Source: Zychaea mexicana
Taxonomy: Eukaryota > Mucoromycota > Mucoromycetes > Mucorales > Lichtheimiaceae
Reading direction: 5' to 3'
DNA length: 64,000 nucleotides
Assembly (NCBI RefSeq): GCF_025766255.1
Contig: NW_026516819.1
Location: forward strand, 1-64,000
The notes under the pieces were generated by a model. That model had not been told where the DNA came from. It saw only the letters and a program-made list of their open reading frames with translations, and did not search any database. Numbering within the stretch: position 1 is the first letter of the stretch; every line of letters begins with the position of its first letter. Shown here one piece after another: positions 34,747-46,700 of the stretch. The position numbers were made by a program, and so were the translations under genes.

Positions 34747-36420
34747 CTATACAGTATTATCATCTCTCAATATACAACATTAACTAACAGCGGCAGTGGT
34801 TATTATAATTTACGTTCGTTTTGTTATTTTATCGTGTAGGCACAAGAAGTATTGGAGGAAAGAGGTTTGATAAAATGCAAGTACCTGGATCTACAGGGGA
34901 TCATTTTATTGTACTCTTTTAATGCATGGTCAGCATGACTTTAACAGTATTGCAGGTTAGTTAATTTCGCATCGATCGTTCCTTCGTATTTTACGCCTTT
35001 CTTTCTGTTTCTTTCTCTTCCTTTTCTCTTCTTTCCTGGCTGCTACGATACTCTATTCTCTCAAGGACCCAATACCGTAGGTTTGTAAGGCACTCTTTAC
35101 TTTTATCGCTCTTCAACTACCTCTAAGTCTCTGCAGCTTTTATTAAGGATATTTTATTTCGTGTGTACATGTAGCTCATGATTCGACCGGTTTTCCTATC
35201 CAAAATCATAGGCATGATCCACACGAGTTGAAGCTTGTAAGTATTCCCTTTGTAATGTTTACATACTTTCTTTCTACAGTTTCTTTCACTAAAAGCCTTC
35301 TTTCCTCATTCATAGCTTGTTTGTACTTTGCATGGTCTTCCATCCTAAACATCCGCGTAGATCCCCATTTGCACTGCTGCATGCAGGTTGCCCACTGTCC
35401 GATCGCTGTTGGCACCGTCCAAGCGGAACTTTTCAGGTACGGTAAAGCTACCCATATTTTTGCTTCTGTCTAGCTGCAGTGCAGGTTACCTTCGTTCTTC
35501 TTAAGTGAATCGCGGACTCATTAGCACACACAGCATGATTCACCCTTTTGCCTTTGCCCCATCACCATCTAGAGATTTTATGCACCACATTCACACACCT
35601 ATACATAGAAGACTCCTTTCACCCTTCGCATTTATTCTTTACCACCCCTTTAATGCTTTCTATTGCTCTGTAAATGTTTTCCGAAACTTAAGTAATGGAA
35701 TAAATAAATTCGGTTGTATATGACCATACTATGATAATCATCACTGCTATACAATAATCAAAACCTGCTGCAATTGTTTCATCCGTTTAGTATATGCCCA
35801 AAATCGATCGCGCTAAATTATGCTATGCAGACCTCTGTATGCACGATGAAGCTTCAGTACCCAGTCTACCCATTATCAAAATTGGAAACCAACTATAAAG
35901 CTGTTGAAAACAGCTGAATATGTGATAAAAAAGCTGCCTTTTGCAGGAACTATAAAGTGGTTATAAAATAGCTTTATATTTGGATGACAAGCAGTATATT
36001 CAGCTTATATTCAGCTATTTTTGCCTCCTTATATTACCCCTCCTACCCAGTGCCGGAATTTTGGCGTAGAGTATAGATGTACAAGAGAGGGATAAAAAAA
36101 ATTTTCACCCATGCTCTCCTTCTTACACGATGTCAGAAATAAAATATCGCCCTACCATACAAACGACACTCAAACAAATCTTCAATTTTATATATCATAT
36201 ATATTAACTATCTGATAAAACAGCAGCATAAATAACTGTAATAATGTATATATTTTAGTACGCAGTAGGCCTAGATGCAAATCGAACAGTATTTGATTAG
36301 CTGCAAGAACCTTGACCCTGTCAGTACTCGTCCGTCGTCGTCACGTGAGTGATTTTTTTTTATTATTTATAAATAAGTTTTAATTCCAGATTACTGTATT
36401 TTGCTTTTGCAAACAATTGG
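34747..36420. other. No supported gene
   Basis: AT-rich. A short plus-strand frame near 35320-35470 (CKWGST on the reverse, VAHCPIAVG forward) has plausible splice signals on both sides but no partner exons. A stretch at about 35895-36020 has AAGCTG/CAGCTT words in both orientations, suggesting a degraded inverted-repeat element without clear ends. Confidence 0.35.
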
Positions 36421-36491
36421 GTCGTACGCCCGAATGCGCTTAAGCTCGGTACGACTCCCGGCATACGTAGGTTCGAGACCTGCACTCGCCA
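36421..36491 (+). other. Possible tRNA-derived fragment with a perfect Pol III B box
   Basis: GGTTCGAGACC at 36470-36480 fits the B-box consensus and sits in a 5-bp T-arm-like stem (GTAGG/CCTGC). Upstream GTCGTAC at 36421 pairs perfectly with GTACGAC at 36449, but this does not fit a normal D or anticodon arm, and no acceptor strand complementary to ACTCGCC is found. T runs follow at 36493 and 36501. A canonical tRNA gene is therefore not supported; a SINE or tRNA remnant is possible. Confidence 0.25.
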
Positions 36492-37088
36492 CTTTTGTAG
36501 TTTTTTTTAGAGAAAGACAAAAATTTCCTTACACTTAGTTTTCTCTCCTTCTGTGTACTCGAAAGATTACAGAGCTCTTCATTTTATCCTTCATTCACAT
36601 ATCCAAAGAATCTATGCTAAATACAAAAACTGGATCGAATGCAAATCCAATTTGCTTTCTTTCAGCCGTTCACTCCACATGTTGCTTTATTCATAAAGGG
36701 ATTTAAATGACTTTATTCTATCATATCATTGTCTTTTACTCTATTTAGTTTTTCGATATACAAGATCATGCAGAGCGGATTTGATATCCAATCCTATCCA
36801 ATTCACGAAGAGCCATGTTGACTATATAATGATCAAGCGTAGCGGCCTAAAGCTAGAATACACACAGAAATAACGCACGACTTATTGATATACTTTGTGC
36901 CATTGCTCAACCTGATAATCACACTTCACTCTCTGCAGAAAAGCCTATGGATTTCCCTCTGCTCGATATAAAGACAAAAAGATGAATTCACAACAGTTTC
37001 TGATATGGATGGTTATAAGTCAAGCAGCATAAACTAGTATACATTAATGCAGTGTCTGCATGTGCATGTCAAAATGACCTACAGCCTT
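36492..37088. other. No supported gene
   Basis: AT-rich spacer without motifs or splice continuity. Confidence 0.4.
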
Positions 37089-37809
37089 TTATTGTCGCCG
37101 CTGATGCGATGCCCACTCTCGCCAAGCTTTCATTCCGTCTTGGCGATCTCGCTCTCTTCTGCGTTGCACATCGTCGTCATTCACCCTTTCAAGCGACATA
37201 TCTTTTCGATCAAAAGATCGAAACAACTGCAGAAGTTCTCGGTACGTTGTCACCTGCGGATTGTTCATGATCGTTGATGATATGTTGTATACAAAGCCAT
37301 TCACCCCGGTAATGTACCACAGCTTTCCCGAAAATAAAGGTGCAGGACAGTCTGTGGGGCATATGTCGGCTTCTCTTTCAACACCTGGATATCCATATTT
37401 TAATAAAGATGACGAAAGATGAAAGTGGCTTAAGATCTACCTCGAATCCGCGTTCCACCATCTCCTGTATCGCTTCATGTTCATACAAGGAGCGCACACC
37501 GTCGATGACACATACGTTGCAACGTACATATACCCTGATCCTGGGCTGCCCTCTCGGAACTGCATCGTCCAAGTAAGCAGGGCGAATCACCAACCAACCC
37601 ATGCGTCTGACGAAATTGCGCAGGGCAAAATCCTCGTAAATTGCGCCATTGACAATCACAGGGGGGAGTTGAAGCATGTAAAGCCTCGTTACCTCGTCAT
37701 CGTTAGGCCTTCCTCTGATGCGGCCACGTTCTCCCCTTGTGGCAGGGAGAACAACTGTCGTGCTTTCATCGTAAGACTCGTAATTTTCAGGAACGTTTGA
37801 GGTATCCAT
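37089..37809 (-). CDS. Unknown gene P1, paralogue of the adjacent gene P2
   Basis: Minus strand, Met at 37809, starting MDTSNVPENYESYDES. The first part has an Arg/Gly patch (TRGERGRIRGR), FVRRMGWLVIRP and RIRVYVRCNV, then MVERGFEVDLKPLSS. The second part, to the stop at 37089, has LWYITGVNGFVYNIS and ends in a charged helix (RRRERDRQDG). Both halves align with the neighbouring gene at 37997-38626: RGFEVDLKPL against RGFKVLFHKP, and LWYITGVNGF against MWVVTDSYGV. The two halves here are in different frames, with a possible acceptor ATCCAG at about 37388, but no donor of the right phase was found, so either an intron with a weak donor or a frameshift separates them. No known domain. Probably a tandem duplicate that may be decaying. 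Confidence 0.45.
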
Positions 37810-37996
37810 TTTGGGAGAAAGAGAAAGTGTGTATCTCTGTTTGCGGTCGGGTTTAAAATCCTTAAACTAGTCTGATCCACCTTTTTACAGTGACGCTAAT
37901 GAACAGACTTCAACCAACAATGGAAATGATACATTAAAGTAATTCTAACCTGGAAAGTAATAGATCAAATTTAAAAAAAAAGATATATTCTTTTTA

Positions 37997-38626
37997 TTAC
38001 CAAGGCTGTATCTCACTAAGGTTGTCATAGGGAAATTTTCCCCACTTTCCCTCTCTCTTAAGTCTATCAATCACCTCTTGCCTTCTGCGGGTGATGTCTT
38101 GCTTTCGTTTTTTTTCTATTTTTTTGTTCCTTCTGGCCTGGTCCTTCGAAGTAAACCGAGCAAAATGGCGGTGCAATTCATACAGGTGTTCTGCCGTCCA
38201 AACACTGTCGTTGTTCAGCAAAGGGCGGGAATACTCGTGATGTACACCATATGAGTCGGTGACAACCCACATGTTGTCCAAATACGAAACATTCAACTCG
38301 GTTTCGTAACTACCGAATGTCCATAAAGGTTTATGGAAGAGTACCTTGAAACCTCTGTCCATGAGTTGCTGCATAGCAGTTCTTTTAGGGAGGCCTTGAA
38401 CGTGGTGAACGTATACACGGATAAACGGTTTATCGAAAACCTCTTTCAAACTCTTTATCAAATCGCGGAAGACGTGAGTACAATAAGTGTCACCATTACG
38501 ATGCGAAGTGATGGCAAAATCGTAGAGTTCTTTGTGGGCAGCGAGTCTTTGTTTATAGGTCGGTGTGAGCATATTGGTTGAGCGAGAAGGGAGAATCGTG
38601 CATTTTTGCTTACGCAAGAAATACAT
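37997..38626 (-). CDS. Unknown gene P2, single open frame, paralogue of P1
   Basis: A 209-codon frame from 38626, with an alternative Met at 38569 (MLTPTYKQRL). It contains FRDLIKSLKEVF, IRVYVHHVQG, MDRGFKVLFHKPLWTFGS, SYLDNMWVVTDSYG and a very basic C-terminal helix (KKIEKKRKQDITRRRQEV). It aligns along most of its length with P1, 190 bp downstream on the same strand, so the pair arose by tandem duplication and has diverged strongly. The basic tail suggests nucleic-acid contact or nuclear import. No catalytic pattern or family was recognised. Unlike P1 it is uninterrupted, and conservation between the two supports real coding. Confidence 0.5.
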   Translation of the reverse strand: MYFLRKQKCTILPSRSTNMLTPTYKQRLAAHKELYDFAITSHRNGDTYCTHVFRDLIKSLKEVFDKPFIRVYVHHVQGLPKRTAMQQLMDRGFKVLFHKPLWTFGSYETELNVSYLDNMWVVTDSYGVHHEYSRPLLNNDSVWTAEHLYELHRHFARFTSKDQARRNKKIEKKRKQDITRRRQEVIDRLKREGKWGKFPYDNLSEIQPW

Positions 38627-38889
38627 ATGCGGAAACTAAATGTTCTATCAGCTATTATATGTGTACTCTTTCCTTTCAAAATAGACAGCTTTTAAAGCAT
38701 CAAAGTATGCAATCATTAAAGGCGACAATTGTAAACCAAGTATTTCAATATAGCCATGAGTAGTTGTGTAAACTATGCAATAGAGCAAGTCGCCATGGGA
38801 GTTAATATCAATTTTAGCAAGGCCAGAATTGTAAGAATTGCCGAACCAAATCTCTGTCAATAAAGTAGAGAACAAAAAATGTGTTTGTT

Positions 38890-40316
38890 TTATTCGCCTC
38901 TTCTGCGTTTGCTAAGGTTGTTGCCACGGTTTCCCCGGCCGCGCACCGTTCCTATATTTCAAGGGAGGTATGAGCTATACTGATTATTCGAGCAATTCTA
39001 TTTATTATATCCTCCTTACTTTGGCCATTTCCTCGGCCACGTTGAGCGTCAGCCAGAACAGAGGAATCGTTGGTGCCGGTGGATGGGGCGGACAGAGGAG
39101 CAAACGTGAGGGAAGGTGTCACTGTACTCGATCCAAGACCAAAAGATGGCACTGCAGCTGTGCTGATGGTGTTGGTGTTGGTGTTGGTGATAGGTGTGAT
39201 GATGGTGGTGTCATGCAAACTGCTAGAGGTCAAGGTGTCATATTGAGTCTATAATGAATTGTTTTGATAATACAATATGTATGCTTACTCAATATCACTG
39301 CCGTCTGCGCCTTGCTCAACCTGGGCATTGCTGTTGCTGTTGATGACATGGCTGGCATCTTGTCCCAAAGTACTACAAGCAGAGAACAAGAAGAAAAACA
39401 TTTTAATCTACCTTATAGTTTCCTTCAATGAAGTACTTACATCAGCTCGCCAGCGATACTCGTGCTTTCATCAAAATTCGCTACATCTTTTAGCAATTTT
39501 CAATTATTTAAATTATTTGCATTTTACAGTACATGCTGTTGCCATTCATTGCCAAGAAATACCTTCCAACGTGCGCCGCCAAGCATCCACCAACAAGAGG
39601 CGTGCCATCCACTGGCCGGTGCAAGCTTTGAGTGGAAACAAGTTCACAGCTCTGTCTTCCAACTCTGTGCAAGCAGCAATTTTGGCGCTGTCGTTTTTGA
39701 ACGATTTCCAGCGGGTGCCACTTGCTACTTTCTACTTCAAGCGTAAGCCACTGCAGATAGTGGTGGTGAGGGGCTTGACATTAACCTGGAAAGTCCTAGT
39801 CTTTTTGTCATCCCAATTGAAATCACCCAGCACTTCTTTACCGAGCCACGCAACAATCTCCCAGTTGAACTGCTTTTTTCCCCATTTCTGGGGATTACCG
39901 TCTTCGCCGACGCCGGGTTCAGCATTGTTGCCAGCAATATCGATGTCTTCCAACTCACTTGTAGTAGGGTGGTCGACCGTTGGCTCGTGGTGGCTATACT
40001 TGCCGAGGGGTCTAACGGTGCTGGGTGCAATGGCTCCGTTGTTATCGACACCTTGTTGCCGAGCAGGTACCGCCATAAGCAACTGCTCAACAGCGCCTTT
40101 GAGCTTCAAGTGCTCATTCTTCATTTCCAGCTGCTCGTTCTTGATGGTTTCAATGTCGCTTGCAAGACTGTCGATGGATGTAACGACCTTGGAAATATCG
40201 TCTTTCGTCGCACCACTGCCTTCGATCAATGACTTGATACCATTCAACTTGGCTTCAAGATTGATGTATGTATTGAAAACCATATCAGTGGAAACGAATT
40301 GTGGCTGTTGTGTCAT
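38890..40316 (-). pseudogene. Unknown coiled-coil gene with RG-rich tail, multi-exon, one in-frame stop
   Basis: Minus strand from ATG at 40316 (MTQQPQFVSTDMVF). A coiled coil (KNEQLEMKNEHLKLKGAVEQLL) is followed by a linker and a conserved-looking block, KKQFNWEIVAWLGKEVLG and TRTFQVNVKPLTT. A TAG at 39732-39734 interrupts the frame, which resumes with TRWKSFKNDSAKI, VNLFPLKACTGQWMARLLL and a GT donor near 39557. Later exons give NFDESTSIAGEL, STLGQDASHVINSN, a Thr/Asn/Ser-rich segment, and finally an RG-rich end (VRGRGNRGNNLSKRRRGE) to a TAA at 38890-38892. The RG tail is typical of RNA- or DNA-binding proteins. It is divergently arranged with the zinc-finger fragment at 40549. No family is recognised. 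Confidence 0.45.
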
Positions 40317-40548
40317 TGTTATTGTTACAAGTTTTTGACGTAATAGAAAATAAGGAAGAAAACCAGGGTTCGGTTGTGATAATGCAGTAGCTGAATAAAA
40401 ATTGAGAAATTGTATATATCATACCGCAAGGTATTTATTCTCAACGTGTTACAATGTGTAACTGTTTATTTGTCAGTTTTATAACCATCGTGCTGGCTCT
40501 ACACTCTTCTTCTTTTACTAAACACCAATAACATTAACGATTGTTGAC

Positions 40549-41104
40549 ATGGAACCTACCTCGAAAACCCGTAACTTCACCTACCATTGCATGTGGTGTC
40601 AGCAACAACTCTTCAACCGGGATTACCCCAGGGACGAGCATATATCCAGTTGCATGCAAGAGACATGTCTCCAATTAGCAGAGACGAAAACGAACACTCC
40701 ACGTGGGTCGTCTGATTTTTCTAGAGGGTTAACTAGCATTGTTGTAAGTAAGAGGGAAGTAGGAAAGCCTCATGCATCAATAGGCACTTACAAACTCGAC
40801 AACATAGAATGCCTCTACCCTTGACCGATCGATGGCAATCGACGGCAACGGCGAGGATGATGATATGTATGACGACGGCTACCAAGATGATGAGTCCATG
40901 CCTTCGCCCGTATCACCATCAGAAGACATGGTACAGAATGTGGCTCATCAGTTGTCGGAGCCCGATCAAGAGCCGTATCAAAAACCGGCTTTGCTTGAGG
41001 TTCCCGCCGAGGATCAGCAAGAGCAGCCCGACTACGAATACAGAAGAAGTGTTTTGTCCGGAAACGAGGAAACAAGCACCAAGATCATGGCTGCTTTCAT
41101 GGCT
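40549..41104 (+). pseudogene. 5' part of a zinc-finger gene, possibly a transposase, cut off by duplication copy 2
   Basis: Exon 40549-40743 (YHCMWCQQQLF then HISSC, a CxxC..HxxxC finger) ends at a GTAAGT donor. A second exon starts after AACATAG near 40810 and encodes an acidic linker with EDDDMYDDGYQDDE and ALLEVPAEDQQEQP. The layout, an N-terminal finger exon followed by an acidic exon, resembles the opening exons of the Plavaka-like gene at 30231. The frame runs into the duplicated segment at 41105, where it meets a stop after two residues, so the rest of the gene is gone. Assignment as a transposase is inference from layout only. Confidence 0.4.
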
Positions 41105-42492
41105 CCATAATGCTTCATGATACCCTCGTGCTGAAGCAAACACCGTTCTATAGCATTAGTAAGTCTCTGCTCCCCTTGCGCCACGTCCCGGTTGCTGGCG
41201 TCAATGTTCATATCATCCGATATAACACCGAAATATGGCATATTCTGGCTTGGACCGAGTCTTTGCACCATACATCTTGCAAACAACGCATTGAGCGTCA
41301 CATCACTATCACCGTGATGAGTAGAACGATGGGATCGACATGATGTGTACTCCTGGAAATAGCTAGGACAACCATTGCATCTATATCCTGGCACAGGTGG
41401 GTCGAGTAGATTGACACGAGGAATCATATCCCTGACACGAGAAGCGGCAACAGAGTATCGGTCGGTTACATCAGAACGTTGGGAACCAAGGCGATATAAA
41501 AGTTCAGTGAATTCGTGCTCAAAAACCGCTTCTACATGCCGTCGTAGTGCACGATGGGCTGTGATGATATGCTGGTATGCTTCATCCGTCTTGACAAATA
41601 CGTATTGGCGATCACGGCAACCATTCGAGCAAAAAAGGAGTCCGCTACTCTCATCGATGGTGAGACCCAAACGAGTAATCAGGTTGGCACGCTCTGAAAT
41701 TAAAAAAAAAAAACCACACACACACGCTTTTACTCATGCATGTGCACGTAAATGATTTTATCGCCATGATCTTACCTTGGTCCACGGTCGGCTCTTGTTA
41801 GTCGATTTCCGTTGCGTCTTCCTGCTGTTGGGATTGCTGTTGCTGTTCATCTGATAATGTTAAAGCACCTTGGGATGGTGGAAGCAATGACATCAAAGAA
41901 GAAGAAGGCGATGAGGGCAATGGTGGTGACGGATTCAACATGGGTGATGGCGAAGGAGGCTGAACTGGCGTGCGGTTGCGTGGCATTTCACGTCTTGATG
42001 TAACTGTTTGCCGTGGTGACATGGAGCGAGTTTCCTGCAAACGCGGCTCGCCACGCTGCTGTGTTGTAGTTGGATGCATCGTCGAAGAAGGTGGAGGATT
42101 ATATTCTGGAAGATGAGCAACGGTGGCAGGATCAAGGCGTTTTTGGCAGAATCTTCGGAAATGAGTATGCACAGACATGATGCGCAAGCGTCTTGTACAC
42201 TCTGGGCATGTCACAAATACTTGGTCCGGGGGAGAGATCCGTTCCACCACAACATCGAGTTTGGCTGCATAATAATTATGTCTTAGTAAAACTTTATGCG
42301 TGATATATGTTCACCAATAAACAATTGACATTGGCACAAAACCGACTTACAGCCATCGCGAAGTGTAAGTGTTACTTGCTGTTGATGATATTGCTTCCTG
42401 TGGGTGTTCATTTCCGCCGGTGATATGTTTGGGCAGTTGCAGTCTTCTTCCGGGGCATTTGTACGTCTCGTTCGCCGTTGACGGGATGACAT
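41105..42492 (-). pseudogene. OrsD-type C2H2 zinc-finger gene, copy 2, 3' part missing
   Basis: Exons 42492-42351, 42264-41776 and 41693 onward match copy 1 closely, including the CPECTRRL finger, the Pro/Ser/Gln linker, and the LLFCSNGC and YRCNGCPSYF fingers. The in-frame TAA between the second and third exons is present here too (41798-41800). The gene runs off the duplicated block at 41105, about 225 residues into the third exon; everything downstream in copy 1 (12012 to about 10905) is lacking, and the frame continues briefly into unrelated sequence. This copy cannot encode the full protein. Confidence 0.7.
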
Positions 42493-42532
42493 GATGAAGA
42501 ATAATAAAAGTGACTAATAACAAAAGAATAGA

Positions 42533-43670
42533 GCCAAAGGAGGATGTGTGGTGAAAAAGACAAAGAGTTGTTATACCAGTAGCAAATATAACGATTCAGA
42601 GCATTACACTACATACTATTTTAAATAGCATATCTGTATGTGACGCGGCTTATTCCTGTGCACTCTATTATTAAGGCATAGCAACCACATGTGTTATGGA
42701 AATTATACTGCACAAAGCTTCTTGACGGTGATCGTTGGGATGGCTGCATTGCTAATTTAAGATGATTCTCGCGAATCCAAGCAACGTGCCTTTTGTTACC
42801 CATTTGCTTTCATGTCTGAAGGTGGTAACCACATGTTAAAAAAATATACTGAACACAGCTTCTTCATAGATACCGTTGTCATGGCTGCATTGCTAATCTT
42901 AGATACTTCCTGAGAATCCACGCAACGTGTCTTTCTTTACCCGTTTGCTTTCATGTGTGAAGGTGGCTGCCACGTGTGTTGTAACGAGTATACGGAAAAG
43001 GGTTTCTCGGTAAAGATCGTCTGGTTTAACGCGCTTACCCAAAAATCAGATCAACGTGTCCATTATTGCCTAAGCACTTTTGCAGTGTGGCGGCCACGTG
43101 TGGTGGTTTTTTAAGGAAAATCCCGGTAGATCCTATTGTCTTGCTCAATTGCTAATTTTAGATTTCCCTTAACAATAAAGCAACGTGTCTTCCAGCGTCT
43201 GTGCGCTTTCATATGAAAGTGGCTACCACGTGGGATGTTCTTTTTTTTTTCGGTCTTTACGCTGCAATGCCAGTGACGATCACACACTATAGGCAGGAAC
43301 TGTGCTTTTGCTTGAAATAAATCGTGTGCCACGTGTGCCTCGTTTATCTTTCTCAACAGCGTGCCACTTTTTTTTTCTTTCCTTTTCGAGTCACTTCCCG
43401 TTCCACCGTTTTCAGTGTAGCAGCATTCAATGAAATTCTTTCTTTAAATACTTCTGAAAGTCCTCTCTGCATCCACTACTACCAACAGGCATGTGTTTTT
43501 TTATTATTCGGATCAAAGTTGACATCAAGTCAATGCATTTACACGAGCTTCATATTCACAAAAACGGCAGCAATGGTGGCGCCATCATTTTCTCATATTA
43601 CCCGCTTCTCTATAAGCATGTGGCAATGATTCTAGGACCACATAAACTGACAGAATACTAATACCCCTCA
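42533..43670. promoter_or_regulatory. Divergent promoter repeat array, copy 2
   Basis: Near-identical to 13440-14570, with the same succession of CACATG and CACGTG boxes between truncated OrsD and the helicase gene. Conserved although both flanking genes are damaged, as expected from a recent duplication. Confidence 0.6.
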
Positions 43671-43738
43671 TGCACAAAGATTTTGTCAGTCAGTTATCCC
43701 CCAATTTTTTATCCCAATCTATTCTTTCTGCTGTGACC

Positions 43739-46700
43739 ATGGACTCTGATACCTTTACCATGCCCCAACTTGCCTATGACGAGTTTGCTGATGAATATGA
43801 AAATGTTGAAGCACTCAATGATCCAGCCTTCCGAGATGCTGATCGTACGATCAGTCGGTGAGTATCGTTCCATTACATATGCGTATATACTTGTACCTGC
43901 CCAATTCTTATATCTACAACTGTTTGACTTGCTAGTGAGGACGCACGGGAAGTTTTGTACTGGCTCAATGATGGCGAACCTACCGTAATGAACATGCTCA
44001 CCGAAACCATGCGTACCGCAACCTTGGCATCAGCCGATCAAGCTGTCGAGCCTTCCATTTACATCGACAGCGATGACCTCAGGACCATCCGCTACCGGAC
44101 AACAAGCGTTGATTTGACCAATATCCAGGTTGGTGTCGGCCGCCTCCTCGTCGACTGTCGCACGCAACTACAAGACCATGTATTGCGCGGCTATACCTTG
44201 CAGGAGCCTTTCTGTGATCGCTTCCATGAAATAATGGCCGATACCAGGACAGCCGATCCCTCCATCGCATTCTTCACCAGACCCGGCAACCCAACAGCGA
44301 ACGACGACTACCTAAAGGTCTTGTTCAGGCGCCTGGCAGTGCAACACAGTGACGAATTTATTGCAAGCGTGACCGAAAGCGGCGAGCTCTTGTGGAATCT
44401 CGCCGCTCTGTACGAGTGGCTGTCCCAATGTCGCAATTGATCCTCATGATCATGGTTCTGGCTCACATTACAAGTGGACAATCGGCGCGAGGTGAGGAGC
44501 TCGCATGCACGACAATTCGTTCGTCCGCGCGTGGGGCCAAACGTGGCATGTACTGGTACCGACAAAAGGTCATGCTGGTTCAGTACTACTACAAGCGTCG
44601 TTCGAGAGGCACTGCCGATCGTTATGTCGCACGCTTCCTCAACAAGGAGCTAAGCGAGATTGTCCTGATGTACCTTGTACTGGTGCGCCCGTTCGAACGG
44701 TATGTGTATATTTCAATGGTTTTTTTTGGCTGTTGTTTGAGTGCTTAATTCATAGTACCGTTGTATCGCTAACTCGTCTGCATTCGCTTGTAGCTTTGCC
44801 TTTTATCAAACCCGGATGGGCACATCAGACGTGGTTGTTGGTATCGAGAACTACCAGAACTTCCTTTTTGTTGCGCACGGCAAAGTCGTGACCAGCCCTA
44901 TGTTCAGTAAAGAACTGCACAGGTATGCTATCTACATTATATCACACAAAAATTAGGCAAAAAGGGAGAGAGAAGGACCTGATCAACACGTACTTGCCAT
45001 TTTTTCCTAGGTACACCCAAAGCCATATGGGTGCCGGTCTCGGGCTTCAAGCCTATCGCCATGTCGCCACCTTCTTCATGCGCCACCACCTCCAACAAGG
45101 AACTCATCTGTTGTAAACAACAGAAGAGTTGCTTGCCCATCCTGACATTGACACGGTCGAAGGTGACAACAACGACGACGATATAACAACATACGAGCAG
45201 CAGCAACAAGATGGGCGCCGACGAATTGTAAATCGATTCGATCCTGGGTTTTTCGATATGCAGGCGGCACATTCTTCTTCCGTTGCGGGCATGCACTATG
45301 CTCGAACGTCAAGCGATTTATGGTTTCTAACGACTGAATCGATCCACACGTTTGACCTCTGCTCGCGAGAATGGCAGAAGTTACTGCGTACGTAGAGTCC
45401 ATCCTATCTAACAGCGTAAAAGAAAAAAAGGAAGATCTGAACTGATTGAGTATTTCATTGATATACAGATATTGGTGATGCCATTGCGGCACCCACAACA
45501 CAACCAGAGCGACAACCACAGCAACCGCAACCGCAACCGCAATCGCAATCGCAATCGCAATCGCAATCGCAACCACAGCAACAGCAACTGGCTTCCGGCC
45601 CTCCATTTCCACACCTTCCGCACCATATAAACCGCTTGCTCAATCAGGTCACCGAGCAGTTCATTGTAAATTTGCATCACAATGCCACCAAGGACTTCGC
45701 TCCTACCATCAAATATAAACGTAAGATACCTCTATTTTTTTGCTACCCATGGCTTCTGGCTTACGATCCTTCTCCTTGTACTCATCAACTTTCTCCTATC
45801 ATGCATACTGTCATTATCACCTCTAGCGATCCTCCCTGCCCATCTTATAGCTTTACGAACCTTACTCGGCGATCCAACGGCCAGCTTTCGCTCGCGCGAG
45901 CAAGCACTCGCCATACCTCTCATTATGGACCGCAAGCTGGACTTGTTGGTCATCATGCCAACGGGTATGGGCAAGAGTGTGCTCTTTTCTTTGCCCCCGC
46001 TCCTTGAGGAAGACAAACTCACGATCGTCTTTGTTCCTCTTGTGGCGCTGGTCGCTGACCACATGCGTCGTTTGACAGAATGCGGCATTTCTGTTGCGGA
46101 ATGGCAAGGTTAGTAGCATTGTATTACATTTGAGAAAAAGACGAAGAGAAATTGTATTCAAGTCTGATCATGGACTTATCTTCTTCATATCTTTATATAG
46201 ACAATGCACCCACAGTACCGGACAGCCAAATCCTCCTTGCGCCAGTGGAAGCAATAGCGAGAACCGCATTTGTCGAGTACTGCTACGAACAACAGCATCG
46301 TTTGGTACGTTTTGTTGTTGACGAGTGCCACCTTGGTCTGACGCAGCAGTCATTCCGTCCTGCAATGCATAAGCTGCAAGTCCATCGCCTCGTTCCTGTT
46401 CCTCTCCTTCTCCTCACCGCCACCTTGCCACCGACCATGGAGGACCAAGCCAGAATCCTCTACGCATCAAATTTCGCAGCGATCCGTGCCCAGTCTACAG
46501 AACGACCAAACCTTTCCTACCAGGTGTGCGCCCACCCCTCGAAGCAGAACGACGACCAGATACACGTCATTGCAAAACATCTGCTCCATTTTGCGGGCCA
46601 ACGTGGCATTCTTTTCTGTACTACCAAGGCAGAGGTCATTGACTTCGCTGGATACTTGCAAGCCCGTTTCCGGTACCGCCCCCTTAAACCACAGTTTTAC

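Noticed and set aside
36421..36491. Functional tRNA gene
   Set aside because: No acceptor stem or anticodon arm can be folded; kept only as a possible fragment.
39277..40338. 353-codon plus-strand open frame
   Set aside because: It is antisense to the coiled-coil/RG-tail gene, whose exons and splice sites explain the region better; composition is Ser/Leu-rich without motifs.
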